This document shows positions 24,116 through 34,732 of a stretch of DNA of 64,000 bases, piece by piece (positions within the stretch are counted from its first letter, which is position 1; each line of letters starts with the position of its first letter). A model generated the notes under the pieces. That model did no database searches. It was given only the letters and a program-made list of their open reading frames with translations, and was not told where the DNA came from. The translations under genes were made by a program, and so were the position numbers. The stretch is from Biscogniauxia marginata (taxonomy: Eukaryota > Ascomycota > Sordariomycetes > Xylariales > Xylariaceae): the NCBI GenBank assembly GCA_022695795.1, contig MU404092.1:284433-348432 (forward strand), in the 5' to 3' direction.

Positions 24116-25949
24116 TTTCGAGCACGGGGCAGGACAAAAGATTCTACACTGTGTTTACCACTAAAATGCTCTTTCTGGTAATAATTAAATCGTCTACACT
24201 AGAGAAAGAAGTAGTAGCTTGTTGACATGAATGATTGATGCTATACCTACCTTGACTTACCTTCATTGTACTTTACTCCAGACCTCTTTTTCTCATGAAA
24301 TTCTCGGGAGGTTGAAACCTTCTGATTTCGCGTCTGACTTAACAGGCTAAGAAGTGAAGCCATCATAAGGCGAGTTCCCAATGTGAAAGTGATACATCTA
24401 TAGGTACACTTCTAGTGTAGCCCTGAGAGTAGTAATATTGACAACTCGTCCAGAAAATAGGGGGATTTGGTTGGAGTAGAAAATTGACTGGCAGCAGTGG
24501 ATCAAGGCAACATGACTGGCTTTTGCAAGGGAGCACGATGTCGAAAGGGAGATGTTGAGCAAGCTTGGACATTTCTCCACAACGCAACGCATCTCAACAC
24601 GATGTTTGGCCCACTCGAGGTACGGGAGCTTACACTAGAGCTTATTCGAGATGATTCGAGATTATATGAGGCCTGTTAAGTTGGCCCGAGCTTTACGTGG
24701 TAGGCTATACCTAAACCTGCCTAGTGAACACCACCGGAGAGTTAGCCGTTGCTATTTTCTCTTCTCTCTTTACAAGGTATTACCTACTTCAGTAATGCAC
24801 CATCCTCGACCAACGACTCGTGACTTTGAAATGTCCAGTCCTTCACCCTCAGATGGTAAATACCTGAAATTCAGAAAACGCTTGCGAGTCATGCTACTAT
24901 CTGCGATTGGTTAGTTTTGTCGTATCTTTAGCACAGCGACTTAATTCTGACGGGCTTGACTTGAATGCCTACATAGGTACCTACCTGTGTACCTAAGGTA
25001 TGTTCATATGTACTGTATTTACAACGGGGTATAGGCGTGCGTACTGCCTTAATGATTCCATGAGGTCCGCAAGGATCCCAGCCACAATCATTACCTTACC
25101 TTTCATTGCCTCCGCCACGTTAAGTATTGTCATCGGATTGAACCGAGCAAGGGGGCGGGCATTGAGCGATCCATCAACCGGAATGTCGTCACTACTCTTG
25201 CGCCTCACAGCTCCAATTACCAGAAAAGGTGAATCAGATAGAGCGAGGAATGTGACCGACGTAATATCCGGGCGTACCTGGGCGTATCCAGCCGTATCCT
25301 ACCCGCGGTAGCTGAAGCCCCGACCATCAGCTGTGGCGTGCGCACATGTAAAAAAAAAAAGTTACAGGGGGCCATGGTCCTAGAAACCCGTGTTCCAAAT
25401 TATGTACTCGAGTATGTATGTACATACTTGCTCCCCCGTGTTAGCGATTCACTTCCGGATATGGAGACATACCTAAGGTCGGTCAGTATGATCCAGCCGA
25501 TAAATAAAAAACTATGGGTTCTCCCTCTTCAATCCGTGTATCTATATATCCGCATATAGATAAATATATTACCATCCTCACATCTCCCTGTTGTAATGTT
25601 TCGTTAGGTCTCTGTCTACTCGTTCAAAGTCACCACCAATCCCATTCTCGCCCTTCAAAAACGCCGATCACCCAGGGCTGCATCTCACCAAAAGCTTGAT
25701 ACTGAGCATCCTCATTTTACCAGAGGCGCACATTTGCTTTTAAAGAGCAGATCCCAGACCCACCAATATATTATTGTCCAACGTCAAATACCGTCCTCAA
25801 CTTTCACCGGACTCGTCTCAATACCTTCCTTCTCTCCACATCCGCATTCCTATCTGATCAACGCCCTCGCGACATCAACCGGCCTTCACTTCGGCAACGC
25901 CAGATAGCCAGAATCGCGATAACTCCAACACAAACCTGGTACCAAGAAC
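24116..25949. other. Intergenic region
   Basis: No supported gene. An AT-leaning region with TACCTA/TAGGTA runs near 24972-24999. The 350 bases before 25950 are C/T- and A/C-rich and look like the promoter and leader of the small secreted protein gene. Confidence 0.45.
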
Positions 25950-26247
25950 ATGCGGACCAACTTCATCCTGTCGACCATCACGGTCATCACATCATTTGGG
26001 GGGTTGACTCAGGCCTCTCCCATACCGTGTCCAGATGTACGTAGCCCTACGATATGCTATATTGGAATTTACCGTAGTACTGACTTTTTCTCCCCTACAG
26101 TCTAAAAGAGATGCTATACTGAAGGGGGCAATCTCGCCGGAGTCATGCTGTAGCTATGGGTTCTGCAAGAATGACGTGGTCATCGCCATGGACGAAGACA
26201 GGATACGGAGAAACCTTGCATCGGGTTTACGGTATAATACCAGATGA
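25950..26247 (+). CDS. Small secreted cysteine-containing protein
   Basis: Two exons (25950-26036 and 26101-26247) give 77 residues. The first exon ends PIPCPD at a GTACGT donor; the 64-nt intron ends in a pyrimidine tract and CAG; both sides are in phase 0. Residues 1 to about 22 form a signal peptide (MRTNFILSTITVITSFGGLT) with cleavage expected near TQA-SP. The mature part has four cysteines: one in PCPD, and CC plus C in CCSYGFC. Its tail is basic and hydrophilic (DEDRIRRNLASGLRYNTR). Size, secretion signal and cysteines resemble fungal small secreted proteins, a class that includes effectors; no specific function is implied. I chose the ATG because it is the only one giving a signal peptide. 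Confidence 0.68.
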
Positions 26248-28454
26248 TAATTCATGCGAAGGAAATCGGTGGGAATCATTTACAAGACAGACTTCACCAA
26301 TAATTTTCAACTTCTGCATGGCACCGGCGTTATTCGATAATTGAGCCCGGATAGGGCGGGGAACGGCGTTTTAGGGAGAGGGTTTTGTATATACAATACC
26401 TGCTTGCATCGGCACGAGCACCACGGAGAAGCATGTTGCATTTGCATTGACGGAGTTACTTGGCAAAAGATCATGAAGGTTGACGAGACGAGACTTAGCA
26501 CGTGTGCCGTCTAGAAAGAATCGCGTTTAGATAATCGCTAAGAAAGCTGGGACCCGTTCTAGAGCGGGCCAATACGACCAAACATCGGAGACCCTCAATT
26601 ACGATGTAAGACTTGATTGGCGAAGTATTAAATACGGAGTCTGAGGCTTGTGAATACACCCACAACGTTCACCGTGGTTGGTCCCATCTCGTATCATGGA
26701 TTCACTTTTTTTGTGTGAGGGGAAACTATCACATGTAACAATAATAGTGCTTCTTCTCTATGCGACGTTTGTCCCGAACACGCCGGGCCAATACCAGGTA
26801 AGTACTTGTCCCTTGAGGATAACGATAAGCTATATGATACGATGATATTTCTGTGGGTGGATAAGAAGATAGTGAGTATCTTATAGCATGCAGTGTAGAT
26901 GAGACATGATGCCATTTCTACATATGCACCCGGAGTAATGAAAATATGGTCGAACCGTACTTTTCGTCCCTCCTCACTTACATAACAAGACTAAGGGCGC
27001 CGTTATCCAAACCACCTTGCATACTATAGCACCCGGCCCTCGCAGAATGCTACCTAATACCTCGTGTAAATACCCAATACCTGGTCGTAGTAATGCAAGT
27101 CTCAAAAAAGCCATGCGATGAACATGTTTCACAGTCGCATCCAAATTGATATTATGTCAGAGCCATCCGTGATTCCCGTACGATGTCTCACGGATTGTCT
27201 CCAGATGCATCAGTTAAATTGCGGTCCGTCAGCGCCGAAGAAACTACTTGCATCTAAGAGTTCGGCGTTCACACTTTCGTCAAGGTGATATGGGTTCTTA
27301 AAATAGAAAGACAAATTCTCAGCTTATTGTGCTCCCTCCCCCTCATCTTGATTCCACGAGGCGCTCAGATCTTTTTCAGCTCGAGTGTTACCCAATATCT
27401 TACAAGTCATTAGTATCTTCACATGATTTCTAGCAGTTTCAAATTTACTAGATATCCTTGAAAACGTGTGTGGCATTTGGGCCTGATTGTTATAGGACAA
27501 TCGTGGCTTAAATCCCATCTCTGTAAGATTTGTCACAGACATAGATCAGGATCTCCCTATCTTGAAGTCTATGTTGGATACATTTCACGAGCGCCATTAC
27601 CTACTGAAATTTATTAAACATTCTTAACTTACAAGTGATAGGAAAAATACATAGGAGTACGTTTGATTACCTATCTACCTTAGGTAGGTAGGTAGGTCAT
27701 TAAAGAATATGACAGATTAGCGGGAGGAAGTTTTGGGAGAAAAGGAGAAAAAGAGAGAAATTTGTTAATTCTGAAGGTAATCATGAGCTACAGATAAATA
27801 CATGGGTCAACATCGAGCACACTCATGTAGCTAAGTAACGCCCTATAATTTCTTCTTTTCGAGCAGTTATCAAGATCTAGCAATGACATGAATATAGCAA
27901 GAATGCATTGATACAAAATTACACGTATTTCATCGAAAGTGTCATGTATGAGTTTTAAATAGCTGCCGAAGGATCTCTCTTGTACATAATTCCAGTAACC
28001 CATGTATAAACCACAAACCATAAGGTAGGAATAGTATATTTCCACTTATTCGGTGCATTTAGCCTTACTCAGCACTTACCCTCAATATTTTTCTCTGCCT
28101 AGAAGTGAGAGGCTATATAATATCGTGATATCTACGGCAATACACACCATTTTCGAATACATCCCTCCTGCATACAGCTTTTCTACATTAGTCTAACCCT
28201 TGCTATATGTGTGCTACTTACCATGTTATCAAAAATACCGAACCTTCACACAGATCACCCAGCCAATGCGCTTTCAGCGACACGATTATAGCATAGAAGG
28301 GGAGAAGACGAAATTTCTAAGAGACGACACTGACGAATGCACGAGAGAATTGTAGTAGCACATACTAAAGCTTGAAAATCAAGGCAATTGATTCTTGCCT
28401 ACACGCCAGTAATACTACGAGTTGGTAGCTAGTAACTCCTAGCTAACAACACCC
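26248..28454. other. Intergenic region
   Basis: No supported gene in about 2.2 kb. The ORFs at 27324-27542 and 27788-28045 have no motif. 27671-27692 contains ACCTATCTACC followed by TTAGG(TAGG)n, a local tandem of the TAGG motif common in this window. Confidence 0.45.
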
Positions 28455-29495
28455 TGAAACTATTTTTCTCCGCGAGCCGTGCGCTACGCAACCGTAATCG
28501 CAAGGCCCCCAGATCGCCCTTCTCTTTCCAGCCCTCAGCAAACTTCATATATTCGGTGATGCCGACGCCTTAGGGTGCCGTCCTCATGCGCGCGCCTCGC
28601 AACCTCGTCCATCCAAGCGGCCTCGGGCGACAGCTCGACGACTCATAACCTCTGCCTCCCCCCTTTATTTTTATTTTTTTTCACTAGCAGGACCCGCTTC
28701 TCCGCCTACACCATGATGTAGGCGACGCGACCAGCCCCTGCGACATGCCGGCGAAGAAGAGATTCGGAACCGCCCCTCCCCGGTGGTGCTGTTGCCGTCT
28801 CGGCTCAGTATGTCGATGTTCTTGCCTCCCTGGTTGGTTATGCTGCCGAGTACAAGGGGGAGCGGTGCCCGGTGCCGAATATGAGCACATCGACGGGGAA
28901 TTCTTCATTGCCCGCCTTGACGGCTTCGGTTGTGATCCCGCTGGCTCCCCGGCCGTCGGTGTCGACGAACGTGACGTTTGGGCGGTTGAAGGTCTCGAGG
29001 TAGTCGTCCTCAAGGTCGCGCGCTTGGACTAGCTCTGGCCATTGAAAATGTGAGTCAAAATTACCCCCTTTCTAGCAAAGAAAATAGGGGTTAAACGCAC
29101 GTAAATTCTAGCTACCGAGACGAGACAAAAAAAAGGGAGCGTATTGCTGCGGCCTTACTTTTCTGCCTTACTTTTCAATTCCCATCGCTCAGCAAGCAAG
29201 TTCAAATACTTTATTATCTCAAGTCCGTGCAAGTACCGACGTCTTGGGCTGTACTTTGTCTCCTCTCGAAACGGGAGGTAGTGATGGCTCTCGACGTCAC
29301 CCATCAGTCCCGGGTACCGATTGCAATGCCAAACTCTACCGAAGCCGCCTGCCCGGTACACCAGGCGGATGTCCTCGGGGCTGGCATCTTACTAGACGAG
29401 ACATACTGCGAAGAAGATAACACCATACTCGGCGCCGACGATGACGACTTTGCAGCGGTTGTCTCGAGGGATATTGAGCTTGAGGATAAAACAAA
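28455..29495 (-). pseudogene. Baeyer-Villiger/flavin monooxygenase pseudogene with internal deletion
   Basis: Minus-strand pieces follow the order of a fungal Baeyer-Villiger-type flavin monooxygenase. KVVIVGAEYGVIFFAVCLV (near 29410-29455) is the FAD Rossmann start, with GAEYGV where GxGxxG is expected. After two stops come EDIRLVYRAGGFGRVWHCNR and YPGLMGDVESHHYLPF. ERW follows, then a stop at 29155. The next recognisable piece, DDYLETFNRPNV with VDVLIFGTGHRSP, lies about 110 bases on, so roughly 250 residues including the NADPH domain are gone. Three frames are then needed for GSITNQGGKNIDILSRDG, VPNLFFAGMSQGLVASPT and IMV. A C-terminal remnant (SPEAAWMDEVARRAHEDGTL) extends to about 28460. 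It lies head-to-head with the SDR at 29799. Confidence 0.8.
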
Positions 29496-29798
29496 TATTA
29501 TAATATGGCACGGTGCTAGCTTTATCCCCCCATAGTCCCTTGAGACATTGGGTAGTTAAACCGTAACATGGGGTTTGGGTCGATGCACGTGAATTTTGGT
29601 CCTAACCAACAACCAACACCAACCTTCGTACAACCAACACTTGTTTTATCTCTTGTCTCCGCAAGTCCGCAATCCACGGCTCCGCACCTCAAATTGGACT
29701 TTCATTATTTTAACTCGTGTCAGACTGAGTACATGTATCTTGGTTGAACACCAATACTTATACTTATAGTGAAGCTCATTTGACAATAAATATAAACC

Positions 29799-30828
29799 AT
29801 AGCATCCTTATTGAGTCTTTGGCAGCAGTTCTACCCACCGGCACCGACATTTACTGATAAAGATCTCGCCCCGGGAAGCCAAGTTGGCAGGGTCTTTATA
29901 ATTACCGGGGCCAACTCAGGTACTAGTCACCAAATCGATCAGAAACCGGTGCTAACGCGCATCTAACTATGTAGGTATCGGCCTTGAGTTGGTCAAGTTT
30001 CTCTATCCTACCGGTAGCACCATCTACCTCGTTGGGCGCTCGTCTGAGAGGATTCAAAATGCCATTGACCAAGTTACATCTATCTCACCTTCGCCCGTGA
30101 CTCCTTCTACGCTTAAGTCACTTTATCTAGATCTTTCTGACCTTACAACGGTTAAGCCGGCGGCAGCGTCGTTCGCCGCCCAAGAGACCCGGCTTGACGT
30201 GCTATGGAACAATGCCGGTACTGGCTGGCCCTCCGGAAGCGTCACGAAGCAAGGCGTAGAGGCGCATGTCGGAGCAAACTGCGTCGGTCCGCTATTTTTC
30301 ACTCATGAGCTCTTGTCATTACTTCGTTCGACAGCGAAGATTTCGCCAAGAAACAGCGTGCGCGTCGTCTGGTCCGGCTCCTCGCAGATCGGTATGAGGG
30401 GGCCTAAGGGCGGCGTAGACTTTGAACGCATCGAGAAGCCCACCACGGTTACCTGGGAAGACTACGCTGCCTCCAAGGCTGGAAACTGGTTCTTAGCCGT
30501 CGAAGCCGCTAGTAAATGGGGCAAGGACGGCATTATCAACGTTTGCATCAACCCGGGGAATGTGTACACAGGAATCTATGCGAATGAGAATTGGGTCTTC
30601 TTGGCTTTCCTGAAACGTTGGGTGTTGTACGGGGCAGAGTATGGTGCGTATACTATGTTATTCGCCGGCTTTTCGCCAAAAATCAACGAGGATAATAATG
30701 GAGCATATATCTGGCCTTGGGGAAACATTCGACCCATCGCACGACCAGGCGTGTTGCAGGCAGCGTCAGAGGGCAAAGCTATGGCCTTTTGGGAGTGGTG
30801 TGAGAAGATTTGGAAGCAGCATGTTTAA
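29799..30828 (+). CDS. Short-chain dehydrogenase/reductase, expected start codon lost
   Basis: Exons 29799-29919 and 29975-30828 would give 324 residues. The reading includes FIITGANSGIGLELVKF (TGxxxGIG cofactor motif, rebuilt across the GTACTA/TAG intron), YLVGRSSER, the NNAG motif (VLWNNAGTG) and the catalytic YxxxK (DYAASKAGNW), followed by CINPGNVYTG. This is a classical SDR of the fungal WWOX/retinol-dehydrogenase-like type, an NAD(P)-dependent oxidoreductase with unknown substrate. The codon where the family's Met is expected reads ATA (29799-29801, context ACC ATA GCA), and an in-frame TAA lies just upstream at 29793-29795. The first in-frame ATG is deep in the protein. Either the gene is dead by a G-to-A change in a TpG context, uses a non-AUG start, or has an unseen upstream exon spliced at the ATAG there. 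Confidence 0.72.
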
Positions 30829-31702
30829 GTCAATCGTCTTCACCATGGCGGAATAGAGAGTATTCCCATGTCCATGATGTAATTGTCACATTATAAACCG
30901 CAAGTTCAAGAACTACGGAATTGCTTTAGATTTTATTCTTAACTTATATATCATCTTTGTTTTTGGTATATCCATTCCAAAAGATAACGCTTAGGGCGGC
31001 CGTATTCCTTTGACTTATGTTATACTATCCGACGACTTATGATGATAATGGCTATGGTATTTCTATGTCTCCACTCATACAAAACCACATTCACATAAGA
31101 CACTTAATCCTCACGGCGTTTCGTGCAACGCTGAACTGGGAAATCCATCTAAATTATGACCTCCCTAGCTCCTCTAAGTTTTCTACCCTTTGGAGAGAGA
31201 GAGAGGCAAAGCAAATAAAAGAGGCTGGCGTTAAAGTTATGGGAATGAAGGGCGGTAGGTGCTGTAGATGTTGAAATATGGGGCTATATGACCCCCGGCC
31301 ACCTGTATCTACATATATAGGATGGGCTTCGCCCATCCTATCTAGACTTACTTAGACGAATACACTTGATCCTATCCCATCTCAACAATTAAATGCTTAA
31401 GACTACCTACATACAGCAATATCCTTGTTGCCGATAGGTGGAACCCATGAAAGGTCGTTGCCGGCCCCCTAACTTCGCCAGCCAACGGCTTTGGGTATGT
31501 TTTTTTCATTTGACGAAGGCCTACCTGACAGTTGCTTCATTGCCAATTGAGCACAGACAGTTTGAGGTGAGCCAGGAGGTTAGATGGATCCATGGAGGTC
31601 ATACATTCACTGTAGCGTCTGTAGCGTCTTCCTAAGTACATGAGATAGTGAGAGAAAGTCTCTTTTTGCATTATGTTCAGTTTTACGTCCATATCAACTC
31701 AT
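30829..31702. other. Intergenic region between convergent SDR and ALDH
   Basis: No gene is supported. It contains the hairpin at 31317-31341 and short motif-free frames; both flanking genes end toward it. Confidence 0.5.
31317..31341. terminator. Perfect 11-bp inverted repeat, possible transcript-end hairpin
   Basis: ATAGGATGGGC, a TTC loop, then GCCCATCCTAT. It lies between two genes that converge on it. In fungi hairpins do not normally define termination, so a role in transcript ends is a guess; it could also be a small mobile-element relic. Confidence 0.3.
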
Positions 31703-33277
31703 TTACAATTTCGAACCCAAATTAAAATGAATTGCCTTGGTCTCTGTGTAAGCAGCAAGACCAGCCTCCCCCAACTCACGACCAATACCACTCTGCTTAA
31801 CACCTCCAAAAGGAACCTGAATTTCGATATCATTAGAGGAGTTGACCCAGACCATGCCGGCCTCGAGAGCAGCAGCTACTCTGTGAGCACGCTCGATGTC
31901 GCGACTAAAAACAGCAGCAGCCAAACCATAAATGGAATCATTAGCCAAAGCAACCGCATCAGACTCCTCCTTGAATGGTGTAATCGTCACCAGAGGACCG
32001 AAAACTTCCTCCCTGAACACATTCATATCCTTGGTAACGTTGGAAAACACAGTCGGCTCAATGAAGAAGCCTCTACCCTTGCCAGCAGATTTCTGAGCCG
32101 ATAAACCACCGACTTCTAGCTTGGCCCCTTGGGCCTTGGCACTATCAATATACGACAGGATTTTGTCATACTGTGCCTGAGAAACCTGTGGACCATGCGT
32201 AGTCTCCTCAGCGAAAGGGTCGCCAATCTTGACTAAGGACTTAACTACTTCCAGGAACGCTTTGATGAACTTGTCCATAATGGACTTTTGCACCAGTAGT
32301 CTCGACGTAGCTGTGCAGACTTGTCCCTGGTTACTCATACGCCCACTTAGCCGCCTGCTCGATATCAGCATCGCTAAATACCAGCAATGGCGATTTCCCA
32401 CCCGTCTCCAACGTGATATTGTTCATGTTGATACTAGCCGTCTTCATGATCTCCCGCCCGGTGCATGTCGAGCCCGTAAACGCAATCTTGTTAACACCAG
32501 GGTGACCGGCCAGTGCGGAACCGGCGTCCCTTCCGAAACCATTGACAATGTTTAGTACACCTGGTGGGAAGCCAGCTTGGCGAGCCAGATTTGCTAAGTA
32601 CAAGATAGACAACGGAGTCTGCTCAGAAGGTTTCATAACGATCGTATTACCCGTTGCCAGGGCAGGGCCCAGTTTCCACGCAGCCATGGCGAGAGGATAA
32701 TTCCAGGGGATAATCTGCGCACACACGCCAACGGGTTGCTTCAAGGTGTATGCGAATTTAGTAGTAGTGGTGGGGATGGTCTGGCCGTAGATCTTATCGG
32801 CCCACCCGGCGTAGTATCTCAAACACCCAATAACCTCTACGAGATCTTCATTGAACGACACGCTGTAGGGTTTACCGTTGTCCCAGGTTTCAATGGTGGC
32901 GAGAACACCCTGGTGCTGCTCAACGAGGTCTGCGAGCTTGTGCATCAGCGCACCGCGAGCACCACCGGTAATGTCGCGCCATGAAGGACTGTCAAAGGCG
33001 GCATGGGCAGCTTCTACGGCACGGTCAATGTCTGTCGGGGAGGCGGCTTCTGCGGAGCAGATCTCTTCGCCGGTGCTACAGATATCAGTGAATTTAGCTG
33101 GTGTTTTAACAAAGACAAGCTTAAGGTGTTCGTGCTGCTGTGGTGTACAAACCTTGGGCTGATGCTGGTAATTCGCTGAGAAGAAGAAGACTTGATGAAT
33201 TCATTGTTGATGAAGAGACCCGTGGGCAGGGTGAATTCCACGCCATTGGGGGCTTTGAGGTGGACTTGGAGCGCCAT
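31703..33277 (-). pseudogene. Aldehyde dehydrogenase with 11-nt deletion frameshift
   Basis: Minus-strand exons 33277-33153 and 33075-31703 encode an NAD(P)-dependent aldehyde dehydrogenase. The GTTTGT/TAG intron joins ITSISP-STGEEIC. Present are FINNEF, the oxyanion Asn in PWNYP, the cofactor region KPSEQTP, FTGST, the catalytic-base Glu in LETGGKSP, the nucleophile Cys in GQVCTATSR, and FREEVFGP and PFGGVKQSG near the end. Between KWAY and MSNQGQV (near 32336-32340) the frame changes: the first frame hits TAA at 32331. About four residues (YFGI-like) are replaced by one base. Adding the missing 11 nt to 1498 coding bases gives exactly 503 codons, the normal family length, so a recent 11-nt deletion is the simplest reading. 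Assembly error is the alternative. Start at 33277 precedes ALQVHLKAPNG. Confidence 0.85.
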
Positions 33278-34732
33278 TGCGTGACACACTGACACTGACA
33301 ATGTGATAACTTCGAGTGGATGTCTTCTGGAGCCACCAGTGTCTTCGCGAGAGGCAAATCCGTTAAAATTAGCCTTTTACATGGATATGAAGTTGGCAAT
33401 ACTTCGGCGCGAAGATTGAACGTCAAAATTCCGCCATATGGACTGACACGATGGCAGGCGGACTAGCACACCTTGCACAACCGGATCTTGCCCGACAGCC
33501 CGATAATGGAGCTGACGAGCTATCACATTTCCTATCATTTTGCGATGTGTTCCATTTGTGATAGCTCGTCTGTGTGGCTGCAGGCTATTCTGCATGTCTC
33601 TTATGTTGGAAGACATCAGCTCAATACACCAACGCCAGCAGTTGGTAGCGTAATAATCACCACCCTTCTTTGGTCCGTCGGAAAGGAGTCTACTGGGGTT
33701 GGAGAACATACATAAATAAGTACATGCACATGCATTTATTCCTTGCACATCAGTATCTTCTTATCTATTAGAGATTGGCTACGTAGGCGATCCATCCTTG
33801 TCATTGTCGGTCAAAGTATGGTTGCCATTCTGGTTGTTGTATGGATGAGGGATTGCGTTGCTAGATACACTAATAGTGGAGAAAGATACTTACTATAGGT
33901 AGGGGTACGGAATATATAGAGTGTATCTGGGCTATCCCTGCGTTTCTAGTGTATTTATAGTAAGCCAATCATGAACCGTAACGTACGGTCGGTATTACAA
34001 AAATGGCCCACCCCGCTTATCTAAGGAGCCGCAAAAGAATCCTCAGGTAAAATAGGGGCATTGACCAAGCTTTAGACACTACACCTATCCAAACTACCTA
34101 TTGACCCTTGAAACTTTCGTTGGGTCCTGTGATACAACGCTCGCACATGGGATGAAAAATTACTTACTGTAATGTGCACCAAAACAAAGCATTGAACCTC
34201 TATATATCATTCGCCACCGTACACCAGTGTTATGTAAGTCTCGTTTTCATCACTGTGCTGAGTTTATTGCCTCCTTGTTACGACTAGGTCGTAGGTTTAT
34301 GTCACGTAAGTATAGATGTTGGCTCTGTAATCGTAAGGAGGGTTATTCCTATTCAAGGAGTGTGTGCCTAGATTAATCACTGACCATCTAGCTAGATGGG
34401 ATAAAAAGGAAATAAATGAACGTGTAGAGGTATATAGAGGAGGGAGCTCCATTCAGCTCCATCATGTAACCCCTATCACGTGTTTATGTAGGCAGTAACA
34501 TTTATTAGGTCCCCCTTACCAATCCTTCTATGGATCTTGGGTCCATAGATAGGAATAGTAAGTGTCTTTCGTCCATGAAGATACAGCCGAGTTCTCCATC
34601 TCTGTATCACAGACTGTTAGTCTATCAGTAACTCGCGTAGCCTGCTTTTCCTCCCATATCTGATAAGACGGGCTCATAGATTAGGCTTGGTCGCTTGTTT
34701 GAGTGCACGTAATGCCGTCCAACCGCACAGAA
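33278..34732. other. Intergenic region upstream of ALDH and downstream of the arylsulfotransferase-like gene
   Basis: No supported gene. The first few hundred bases are the ALDH promoter side. Short frames at 33473-33715 and its antisense lack motifs. 34060-34480 is AT-leaning with TACTTA/ATATA runs. Confidence 0.45.

Noticed and set aside
28745..29032. Plus-strand ORF over the monooxygenase relic
   Set aside because: It is antisense to clear flavin-monooxygenase motifs on the minus strand.
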